Below, in pieces: positions 1 to 6,874 of a stretch of DNA of 32,695 nucleotides. A model generated the notes under the pieces. That model did no database searches and had not been told where the DNA came from. It worked only from the letters and a program-made list of their open reading frames with translations. This DNA is from Mastigocoleus sp. MO_188.B34. Lineage in GTDB: Bacteria > Cyanobacteriota > Cyanobacteriia > Cyanobacteriales > Nostocaceae. The DNA lies in the NCBI RefSeq assembly GCF_030065675.1, contig NZ_JASJDK010000093.1:1-32695 (forward strand), written 5' to 3'. The translations under genes were made by a program, and so were the position numbers. How positions within the stretch are numbered: the first letter of the stretch is position 1; every line of letters starts with the position of its first letter.

Positions 1-78
1 GCCCGCAAGGGCAGACGGCGGGTGCCTGGGAACCCGGCTAAACAGCTTAGTCTGTTTGAGGATATTTCGGATATTTAG
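1..78 (+). CDS. 3' end of a probable tnpB (IS200/IS605-type accessory nuclease), partial
   Basis: Only the last 25 codons lie in the window, open from base 1 to a TAG at 76-78. They encode a basic stretch (RKGRRRVPGNP) followed by KQLSLFEDISDI. The tail alone does not prove a family. The tnpB call rests on context: 16 nt after the stop there is a G/C stem-loop of the kind that ends IS200/IS605 elements. Immediately beyond it, homology of the opposing cas1 gene resumes. In this family tnpB normally ends very close to the right end, as here. TnpB is an RNA-guided nuclease whose guide RNA overlaps the 3' end of the element. Another protein carried by a different insertion remains possible. Confidence 0.45.
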   Translation, partial: ARKGRRRVPGNPAKQLSLFEDISDI

Positions 79-122
79 CCTAATCCGGAAGAATCCCCCT
101 ACTTCTAGTGGGGGGAGTGTCA
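1..122 (+). mobile_element. Right end of an IS200/IS605-like insertion inside cas1
   Basis: Bases 94-116 form a stem-loop (TCCCCC, loop, GGGGGA), followed by GTGTCAA. Such subterminal hairpins are typical of IS200/IS605 right ends, which have no terminal inverted repeats and make no target duplication. The element-chromosome junction is placed near 122. On the minus strand, recognisable Cas1 sequence (ALNYLTLLM) stops there and the reading frame runs out through the hairpin into a TAG. The left end and any tnpA lie outside the window, so family assignment is an inference. Confidence 0.55.
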
Positions 123-550
123 ACCATCAGTAGGGTCAAATAATTTAAAGCGCGGTGGATGTTGTAGTCGGTATAGTTAGAAGTCCAACTTTGGAGAAAA
201 GTATATTGGTTGTATATCTTTGCCCAAATTATACTTTCTGCAGTAGCGCGATTAAATTCAATATTACGTAAGTTTTGACGCTGGTAATTGAGATATTTTG
301 CTCGGGCTGTGGAGGGATTTTCTAAACGTCCGATATATTCACCTGCACGAGTTAGGTATAAGACAGGAATTTGATTTAAACGCACTATTTGCATTACATC
401 TTTTGGTAGTTTGATGTTACCAAACACAATGAATTGACTAATGTTGCTAATGCGAATGAAGAATCGTTTTTTGGATTGATGAAATACCTGTAAATATTTA
501 GTTTGTACCTTGAAGGATACTTTATTGTCGGTTATGTAAATTGTGGACAT
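80..550 (-). pseudogene. cas1: CRISPR integrase Cas1, truncated after the N-terminal part
   Basis: Cas1 is the metal-dependent integrase subunit that, with Cas2, inserts new spacers. The ATG at 550 opens MSTIYITDN. The beta-rich N-terminal domain follows, with the typical pattern ISQFIVFGNIKLP, a hydrophobic IPVLYLT and GEYIGRLENP (about residues 35-78). The helical linker reaches LNYLTLLM near residue 142. A full Cas1 is about 300-330 residues; here 156 are open and the last 14 or so (DTPPTRSRGILPD) are encoded by the intruding insertion element. The whole C-terminal helical domain with the catalytic Glu/His/Asp residues is missing, so integrase activity is not expected. The gene is colinear with the proposed direction of the CRISPR array. 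No cas2 or interference gene is visible; any would lie left of the window. Confidence 0.82.
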
Positions 551-575
551 AGCTTTATTAACTCAAAGGTTATGA

Positions 576-705
576 AAGTCAAAGGTAAAAAGTTAAAAGG
601 TAAAAGATGGAACTTTGAACTATTACTGTCATCCTCAAGTTGTTATCTTAAAGACCCAGAAAATTATTTTTACTTTTATCTTTTAACTTTTTACTTTGTT
701 GACTT
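576..705. repeat. Imperfect inverted repeat between cas1 and the CRISPR array
   Basis: Arms at about 576-606 and 673-705 are near-complementary, for example GGTAAAAAGTTAAAAGGTAAA against the reverse of TATCTTTTAACTTTTTACTT. They enclose about 65 bp of non-coding DNA. Size and structure fit a small non-autonomous element or a long AT-rich cruciform. The + strand reading frame across it looks like chance. No protein function is suggested. Confidence 0.5.
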
Positions 706-809
706 ATTCCTATGTTCTCAAAGCCTTATATGAGTACCTATATGTTTAAATTGCTAGGATATATGACTTTGTATATGAGTTATATGAGTTTGTAAAAATG
801 CATTAAAAA

Positions 810-835
810 AGTCGGAGATTGTCTCCGACTCTTTT
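810..835 (-). terminator. Perfect 9-bp hairpin, likely terminator at the end of the CRISPR transcript
   Basis: AGTCGGAGA (810-818) and TCTCCGACT (822-830) form a 9-bp stem with a 3-nt loop. The minus-strand 3' side is a run of A in the + strand (U-rich in the transcript); the + side has CTTTTCGTTTT, so it could work in both directions. It lies 16 nt beyond the outermost CRISPR repeat. This fits an intrinsic terminator for a pre-crRNA transcribed on the minus strand. Confidence 0.65.
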
Positions 836-850
836 CGTTTTATTCAATTA

Positions 851-2285
851 GTTTCCATTAGTTAAACTTCCGTTAGCGAAGCGTAGCACTACGTGCTAAA
901 GAAGTTAAAAGCTTAACGAGATTCATGCACTCCGTTCATCTTCGAACACCTAGTTTCCATTAGTTAAACTTCCGAAGAAGTTAAAAGTTTGCATTATCAC
1001 GAGAACAAGATTCTTCGATATTGGTTTCCATTAGTTAAACTTCCGAAGAAGTTAAAAGCAGATCTTAGACTGTGATCCTACTGGCCATGGACAAGTTTCC
1101 ATTAGTTAAACTTCCGAAGAAGTTAAAAGATTTCTGAGGCAATTCATTTCCTCGGAAGGCAGTACGGTTTCCATTAGTTAAACTTCCGAAGAAGTTAAAA
1201 GACAGTTAAATATTATCGCACGCAGCTTCAACAGCGTTTCCATTAGTTAAACTTCCGAAGAAGTTAAAAGTCAATGGTTAGAAACGCGGTGCTCCCTTAT
1301 GCTTATAGTTTCCATTAGTTAAACTTCCGAAGAAGTTAAAAGAAATATGTGGAATGTATCAGTTAACTCCAGCTGAGGTTTCCATTAGTTAAACTTCCGA
1401 AGAAGTTAAAAGATGACTATATTGCCTTTGGCTTTATAGTCATTGCTAGTTTCCATTAGTTAAACTTCCGAAGAAGTTAAAAGTCGTAGCGGTATCCATT
1501 ACCGTTCACGACGAAAGAAGAAGTTTCCATTAGTTAAACTTCCGAAGAAGTTAAAAGAGTATTACTGATTTTTCTCGGTCTAGTTGTTGGTATTTTAAGT
1601 TTCCATTAGTTAAACTTCCGAAGAAGTTAAAAGAAGACGATATTTTTAAGGCTTTGGTTTATCGTCTGATGGTTTCCATTAGTTAAACTTCCGAAGAAGT
1701 TAAAAGTATCCAAAGATAGAAAAGGAAGAGCAAGTAGCAACAGTTTCCATTAGTTAAACTTCCGAGGAAGTTAAAAGAAGTTGCTTTGGTTTCTCCGCAC
1801 GAGGGACCATATTGGTTTCCATTAGTTAAACTTCCGAGGAAGTTAAAAGCAGAGTTATTGCCGCCGGTCGGCTTGCAAGAATTTCGTTTCCATTAGTTAA
1901 ACTTCCGAGGAAGTTAAAAGACTAACTATATACTTGAGAAATTTTCCAGCTACACTGTTTCCATTAGTTAAACTTCCGAGGAAGTTAAAAGCGATAGTTG
2001 AAATTTCGGGAACGGTCAGTAGTGTGATCGGTTTCCATTAGTTAAACTTCCGAGGAAGTTAAAAGTCTTTCTTTTCAAACCTAGAGAGAAAAAAGAAGAT
2101 TTACTGTTTCCATTAGTTAAACTTCCGAGGAAGTTAAAAGAAGTGAGTATAGATACTATATCCTTTTTTGATCAATATGTTTCCATTAGTTAAACTTCCG
2201 AGGAAGTTAAAAGCTTTTGTTGCAGCAAGATGCAACAAAGTAAGCACAATGTTTCCATTAGTTAAACTTCCGAGGAAGTTAAAAG
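851..2285 (-). CRISPR. CRISPR array, 20 repeats of 35 bp and 19 spacers of about 34-41 bp
   Basis: On the + strand each repeat starts GTTTCCATTAGTTAAAC and ends GAAGTTAAAAG, with an internal AACTTC/GAAGTT hairpin. Repeat starts are 851, 953, 1024, 1095, 1167, 1236, 1308, 1378, 1449, 1523, 1599, 1672, 1743, 1815, 1886, 1957, 2031, 2106, 2179 and 2251. Spacers are all different. The repeat at 851 is split by 26 bp. Repeats 2-12 carry CCGAAGAAG and repeats 13-20 carry CCGAGGAAG; otherwise they are identical. Minus-strand transcription is inferred from four signs: the repeat then ends ATGGAAAC (the usual GAAAC/G handle), a sigma70-like promoter lies at 2317-2346, a terminator lies at 810-835, and the damaged repeat is at the far end. 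The subtype cannot be named, because no interference gene is in the window. Confidence 0.97.
873..898. repeat. 26-bp short dispersed repeat inserted in the outermost CRISPR repeat
   Basis: Removing TTAGCGAAGCG...TACGTGCTA (26 bp) restores a perfect CRISPR repeat across CTTCCG|AAGAAG. The insert shares TTAGCGAAGCG with repeats at about 17401, 17973 and 32059. It belongs to the short dispersed GC-rich repeats common in Nostoc-type genomes. Its right part, GTAGCACTACGTGC, is partly self-complementary. Confidence 0.85.
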
Positions 2286-2316
2286 GCTAGGCTTCCAGAA
2301 GCCTTACCACGAGCCG

Positions 2317-2346
2317 ATTGTACACCCCTTGATTTGAGGGGGTCAA
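2317..2346 (-). promoter_or_regulatory. Candidate CRISPR leader promoter
   Basis: On the minus strand TTGACC (2346-2341) and TACAAT (2322-2317) are separated by 18 bp, close to a sigma70/SigA consensus. Initiation would fall near 2310, about 25 nt before the first transcribed repeat (2285). A GGCTTC-CA-GAAGCC hairpin (2290-2303) lies in that short transcribed leader. No promoter of similar quality was noticed on the other side of the array. Confidence 0.55.
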
Positions 2347-2479
2347 GTTTTTGCCCAAATTATTAGGAATTACTCTCAATAAACCCACTGTTAACCGCCC
2401 TCAAACCCTTGTCTGGTAAGCCATTTGTGGGGGTCAACGTAAGAATGCGGGTTCTAGCCGTTGGCTGACCCCCTCAAAT
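2332..2479. repeat. Three copies of TTGACCCCCWCAAAT in the leader region
   Basis: Copies are ATTTGAGGGGGTCA at 2332-2345, ATTTGTGGGGGTCAA at 2423-2437, and the inverted TGACCCCCTCAAAT at 2466-2479. The outer two form a perfect 14-bp inverted repeat 148 bp from end to end. The first overlaps the -35 box of the proposed leader promoter. They could be operator sites or the ends of a miniature element; the sequence does not decide. Confidence 0.6.
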
Positions 2480-2633
2480 GCTTATCAATAATTATGAATA
2501 AATTAGTTTCACTGATAATTGACTCCATTATAAGTACAATTATAGCTTCCAAATCATTGGCCAATACACCTCGACCTTCCTTCATATAGCGCTCAAACTT
2601 GGCTTTGGTCCACTCTCGCTTGCCTTTAGCCAC
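2454..2633 (-). pseudogene. Remnant of tnsA (Tn7-like transposase endonuclease subunit)
   Basis: A 59-codon frame starts at GTG 2633 and ends at TAG 2454-2456. AGGAAA lies 8 nt upstream as a ribosome-binding site. The first 22 residues (VAKGKREWTKAKFERYMKEG then RG) match the pattern at the N-terminus of TnsA proteins, a short basic helix ending in KEGRG. The next residues, ANDLEAIIVLIMES, resemble the later TnsA segment LLSDLE...L..ES. This suggests an in-frame internal deletion of a few dozen codons before homology ends. TnsA normally cuts the 5' ends of Tn7 and is the first gene inside the right end; this one lies 107 bp inside the terminus in the correct orientation. The catalytic core is absent, so it cannot act. 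Recognition is from memory of the family, not from a search. Confidence 0.7.
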
Positions 2634-2644
2634 AAATAAAATTT

Positions 2645-2668
2645 CCTATAAGCTGACTCACTTATAGG
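2645..2668 (-). other. Hairpin covering the tnsA-remnant ribosome-binding site
   Basis: CCTATAAG (2645-2652) and CTTATAGG (2661-2668) form a perfect 8-bp stem with an 8-nt loop. In a minus-strand transcript, the 3' arm plus the following bases contains the AGGAAA that precedes the GTG at 2633. Folding would mask translation initiation. It might originally have limited transposase synthesis, but that is inference. Confidence 0.45.
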
Positions 2669-2678
2669 ACAAAATTTT

Positions 2679-2740
2679 ACAACTTTATTGTCTTTTGTAC
2701 AACTTTATTGTCTGTTGTACAACTTTATTGTCTTTCCACA
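2679..2740 (-). mobile_element. Right end of a Tn7-like transposon at attTn7
   Basis: Read on the minus strand from 2740, the sequence starts TGTGGAAAGACAATAAAG, which differs from the Tn7 terminus TGTGGGCGGACAATAAAG at three bases. GACAATAAAGTTGTA then occurs three times at an exact 20-bp period (+ strand copies ACAACTTTATTGTC at 2679, 2699 and 2719). This matches the closely packed TnsB sites of the Tn7 right end. The terminus lies 24 nt past the last base of the glmS stop codon (2765), the classical attTn7 insertion position, with the right end next to glmS as expected. A 5-bp target duplication would be ACACA at 2741-2745; its partner copy is outside the window. Confidence 0.85.
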
Positions 2741-2764
2741 ACACATAAGCGGACATAATATCAA

Positions 2765-4672
2765 CTACTCTACCGTCACACTCTTCGCTAAATTTCTAGG
2801 TTGATCGACATCCAAACCACGACGAGCAGCAATATGATAAGCCAACAATTGCAGAGGTATCACTGCAAGTATGGGAGAAAGTAATTCATCCACAGCAGGA
2901 ACCGGAATCAAATCGTTAAAGATATCTCCAGCTTCTCCATCTCTAATTGGTGTCACCCCAATTAATCGAGAATCCCGAGCTTTGGCTTCCTGGGCATTAG
3001 AAATTACCTTTTCGTAAACAGTACCAGGCATTGCGATCGCAACTACTGGAACTTTCTCATCCAATAGTGCAATGGGACCATGTTTCATTTCCCCTGCGGG
3101 ATAACCTTCGGCGTGAATATAGCTAATTTCCTTTAATTTTAATGCTCCTTCCAAAGCGATCGGGAAGTTAATTCCCCTACCTAAAAAGATGAAGTCTTTG
3201 GTTTCGTTGAACTCATGGACTAATTCTTCGATATATTTTTCTTGAGTTTCTAATAATCCTTCAATTTCTCCTGGTATCTGACGCAACCCATTAATGATTT
3301 CTTGTAATTTAGCAGGAGAAACTGTTTTACGCAGATATGCCAAATCTAAAGCCAAAGCATAGAACGCCATCACTTGAGCGACAAAAGTTTTAGTCGCCGC
3401 CACACCAATTTCAATTCCCGCTAAAGTATTGATAATATTGGGTACCATTCGACCTAAACTACTTTCAGGACGGTTGGTAATCCCCAAAAGTCGGGCTTGG
3501 AACTTCGGTTCCTGTTCTTTACGTCGTTCCTTCTCCATTTCCAAAGCTGCAAGCGTATCTGCTGTTTCCCCAGATTGGGTAACACCAATAATTAATGTAT
3601 TTGCAGTTAATGGCGATGGTGCATAGCGGAATTCCGAAGCATAATGAACTTGAGTAGGAATTTGAGCAAGATGTTCGAGTAAATATTTACCTATTAATGC
3701 TGCATGCCAACTAGTACCGCAAGCAACTATTTGAATTTGTTCTATATCATTATAAATCTCTGGAGGTAAGCCCAGATTAATTGGCGCAGTAGTAGAATCA
3801 GTTGCAATCCAATCACTGTTAAAGTATGCTTCTAAACAATCTCTAACCACTCCCGGTTGTTCGTAAATCTCTTTAAGCATGAAATGCTTGAATCCCTGCT
3901 TTTCAACCATCATGGGATTCATATTCAGCATTCGGGGGTGTTTTTTTAACCTCCGAGCATTAAAATCATAAACCTCAACACCCAAAGGAGTCAGGCGAGC
4001 AATTTCTCCATTTTCCAGAGGAAGAACAGCTCGAGTGTGAGATAAAATCGCTGGAGTATCAGAAGCACAGAAAAATTCACCTTGACCAAAACCAATTACT
4101 AATGGTGCTTGCTGACGAACCACAATTAATTCATCGGGATAATCTGCACAAACAACAGCAAGAGCAAAAGCTCCTGTCAGTTGATTAACAGCTTTTCTTA
4201 CCGCCTCAAAGAAGGGGGAATCAAAATTAAATGATTCTCCTCCCAAAGCCTTTTCTTCTTTGAGAAATTGAGCAATTAGATGGGGAATAACTTCTGTATC
4301 TGTATCTGAAAGAAACTCATAACCTTGAGACTTGAGTTCTTCCCTTAGCTCCCGGTAATTTTCCACAATCCCATTTTGCACCACTGCAACTCCCATTGCA
4401 GTATTCATATGGGGATGGGCGTTATATTCCTCTGGTTTCCCATGAGTCGCCCAACGCGTATGTCCAATCCCGATGGGGGCTGGTGTTTCTAAATGTTCAA
4501 CCTTAGAACGTAAATTATGTAACTTTCCTTTTGCACGGACACAATTAACTTCACCCTCCCAGATTGTAGCTAATCCTGCAGAATCATAGCCTCGATACTC
4601 TAACTTTTCCAAGCCTGCCAATAAAATCTCTGTAGCCGCTTGCGTACCAATATACCCAACTATTCCGCACAT
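2765..4672 (-). CDS. glmS: Glutamine-fructose-6-phosphate aminotransferase (isomerizing)
   Basis: GlmS makes glucosamine-6-phosphate from fructose-6-phosphate and glutamine, the first step toward UDP-N-acetylglucosamine for peptidoglycan and lipopolysaccharide. The 635-residue product has the N-terminal nucleophile amidotransferase domain starting MCGIVGYIG, with Cys2 exposed after Met removal. RGYDSAG and HTRWATHG follow in residues 1-240, then two SIS sugar-isomerase domains (GTSWHAALIGKY, TQSGETADT; GRGINFPIALEGALKLKEIS). It ends with the conserved tail DQPRNLAKSVTVE. The DNA encoding this tail is the recognition site for Tn7 TnsD, and a Tn7-like end lies just downstream. The length is slightly above the 609 residues of the E. 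coli enzyme but usual for cyanobacteria. The call is secure. Confidence 0.98.
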   Translation of the reverse strand: MCGIVGYIGTQAATEILLAGLEKLEYRGYDSAGLATIWEGEVNCVRAKGKLHNLRSKVEHLETPAPIGIGHTRWATHGKPEEYNAHPHMNTAMGVAVVQNGIVENYRELREELKSQGYEFLSDTDTEVIPHLIAQFLKEEKALGGESFNFDSPFFEAVRKAVNQLTGAFALAVVCADYPDELIVVRQQAPLVIGFGQGEFFCASDTPAILSHTRAVLPLENGEIARLTPLGVEVYDFNARRLKKHPRMLNMNPMMVEKQGFKHFMLKEIYEQPGVVRDCLEAYFNSDWIATDSTTAPINLGLPPEIYNDIEQIQIVACGTSWHAALIGKYLLEHLAQIPTQVHYASEFRYAPSPLTANTLIIGVTQSGETADTLAALEMEKERRKEQEPKFQARLLGITNRPESSLGRMVPNIINTLAGIEIGVAATKTFVAQVMAFYALALDLAYLRKTVSPAKLQEIINGLRQIPGEIEGLLETQEKYIEELVHEFNETKDFIFLGRGINFPIALEGALKLKEISYIHAEGYPAGEMKHGPIALLDEKVPVVAIAMPGTVYEKVISNAQEAKARDSRLIGVTPIRDGEAGDIFNDLIPVPAVDELLSPILAVIPLQLLAYHIAARRGLDVDQPRNLAKSVTVE

Positions 4673-4806
4673 TTACTCACACCGTTTAAGAATACAAGTA
4701 TTTATTAACAAGTATAGTTTCTACCCTGAAGGCAAATTGTTATATAGAAATCTTCAACAGCATTATTTGGATGCTTTCCGGAAAATCATTGATATTGGGA
4801 TTAGGA

Positions 4807-4841
4807 ATTGGGGATTGGGGATTGGGGATTGGGGATTGGGA
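4807..4841. repeat. Tandem heptamer repeat (ATTGGGG)5
   Basis: Five consecutive 7-bp units, the last ending in A, form a short tandemly repeated sequence of the type scattered through heterocystous cyanobacterial genomes. They lie in the 668-bp gene-free stretch between glmS and psaC. The same heptamer recurs at 17279. Confidence 0.9.
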
Positions 4842-5001
4842 ATGATAAATTCCTACCACTCCTCTACTCTCTGTTCCCTATCACCTTTTCCCTCTTAATC
4901 AAATAAAGAAATACTCACCATCCTAGTAAGATAGCGAGTAAATTTTTACATTTAAGCTGTAAAACTACTTATTATTTGAAAATTAATTGTTAACTTTTAT
5001 A

Positions 5002-5110
5002 GGGATTTACGCAAAACTGAGGTTCTTTAAACTTGATATTAATACTTAACATTAATAAATGTTAAAAGTACCTCCAACCCGAATTAATTATAAGGCTATG
5101 CGTAAATCCC
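5002..5110. mobile_element. 109-bp MITE-like element with 12-bp terminal inverted repeats
   Basis: GGGATTTACGCA (5002-5013) and TGCGTAAATCCC (5099-5110) are perfect inverted repeats bounding an AT-rich non-coding core. Termini of this type are common on small non-autonomous elements and IS ends in cyanobacteria. No clear target duplication was found. No transposase is encoded, so it would need a helper in trans. Confidence 0.65.
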
Positions 5111-5142
5111 GTAGCTCAGAAACTCAATCACCGAATTGTGAT

Positions 5143-5325
5143 AAAAGTCAGGATTCAGTAGTCGGGAGTCAAAATTCACCACGGAGAAGTAAGCAGAATA
5201 ATATACTCATCCGTTAGGACAAGTTCTGCATCTCTATGATGTTCGCAATTAGTTTAGAATTATTAGAATTTAAATCCCTAATATAATTGCTCTTCATGTC
5301 TCCTGACTTCTGTATTCTGACTTCT
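5143..5325. repeat. Imperfect inverted repeat downstream of psaC
   Basis: Arms at 5143-5171 (AAAAGTCAGGATTCAGTAG...) and 5297-5325 (TGTCTCCTGACTTCTG...) are complementary at most positions. They enclose about 125 bp without a gene. This 'GTCAGGATTCAG' type is a dispersed repeat in many cyanobacteria. The right arm lies 15 bp beyond the psaC stop codon and could end its transcript, but there is no classical U tract. Confidence 0.5.
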
Positions 5326-5340
5326 TCTTAAATGAATTTC

Positions 5341-6052
<712 letters not shown>

Positions 6053-6874
6053 CTAACTTGTATGAGATACTATTTGTCTTTTCTTAATAAAATTTGCAAT
6101 TACTTCTCTAACTTTTTTGGTATTTTCTTGTCTCAAAAAATAACTTCCATAACATATTTTTAGTGGTAATGTCTGATTCTTAGCAATTAGTAACTTTACT
6201 CGGTAGGCTTTTAGCCCTTGACTTAATTTTTCTTCAAAATCAACACTAACAATATCAGTTAATGAATGTTCCACAGTAGTACTAAAAAATATTAACCATC
6301 GCCTTTTGTAGATCATAGAATCTCGAGTAGAATCGAAATCCCAAGTAGCAACTTCGCTAGAAGCAACTAACCAAATAATATTCAGTAAAATTATCCCAGC
6401 AAAAACCCAGTCAATAAATGGCGTACCTTGGTGAACAAGCAAAGAATTTTGCTTTTTGTCGTTGATAAAATTATTGATTTTGAGCGCGATCACATTTAGT
6501 TCTGTCGTTTTTAAGTTAGATTTATCCGTATGAATGAAATGAAGCGGTACACCACCTTTTTGTGTGAGCAAAACAATTTGCTGGTATACTGACTCACTAT
6601 TATTCACTGGAATTTTGATAATTTGAGCTTTTCGCATTTGTGCTAAAGGAATTTTTCTCAATTCCGTTTTGAAAAACTCTGACTCTAATAACTTACAGTT
6701 CCCCTCATTTCCTGTAAGTCTTTGACAACTCAGGATATGTGCTCTTGTTAAAGGAGATAGGGCTTTGGTTAATTGAGGAATCAGCAGCAAAGTACAAAAA
6801 CCAAAGAGCATCGAAATCAATTTCGGTATAAACCGAATTCTCAGTTGAGTATCTGTATGTTTTACAATCGCCAT
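6053..6874 (-). CDS. Unknown membrane protein with two transmembrane segments
   Basis: No recognised family. The 273-residue product starts with a short basic N-terminus, then a hydrophobic helix (LISMLFGFCTLLLIPQL, about residues 18-36). A region of about 110 residues follows, with three cysteines in its first part. A second helix (WVFAGIILLNIIWLVASS) lies around residues 155-172. The C-terminal 100 residues look beta-rich (DSMIYKRRWLIFF...EHSLTDIVSVDFEE...YRVKLLIAKNQTLPLKICY) and end in a helix. That pattern resembles small membrane-associated PH-like domains of other bacterial proteins, but this is only a shape comparison. It lies alone, with long non-coding DNA upstream. Confidence 0.75.
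   Translation of the reverse strand: MAIVKHTDTQLRIRFIPKLISMLFGFCTLLLIPQLTKALSPLTRAHILSCQRLTGNEGNCKLLESEFFKTELRKIPLAQMRKAQIIKIPVNNSESVYQQIVLLTQKGGVPLHFIHTDKSNLKTTELNVIALKINNFINDKKQNSLLVHQGTPFIDWVFAGIILLNIIWLVASSEVATWDFDSTRDSMIYKRRWLIFFSTTVEHSLTDIVSVDFEEKLSQGLKAYRVKLLIAKNQTLPLKICYGSYFLRQENTKKVREVIANFIKKRQIVSHTS

Noticed and set aside
503-733. 76-codon + strand frame between cas1 and the CRISPR array
   Set aside because: It overlaps the cas1 start antisense and then runs through the arms of an AT-rich inverted repeat. The product (KGKKLKGK, YFYFYLLTFYF) is low-complexity.
851-2285. Array transcription on the + strand with the leader between cas1 and 851
   Set aside because: The + orientation repeat ends GTTAAAAG rather than GAAAC/G, a terminator hairpin lies right before 851, and a good promoter exists only on the other side. 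It is kept as a less likely alternative.
3429-3626. 65-codon frame antisense to glmS
   Set aside because: Shadow of a secure gene; no ribosome-binding site or motif.
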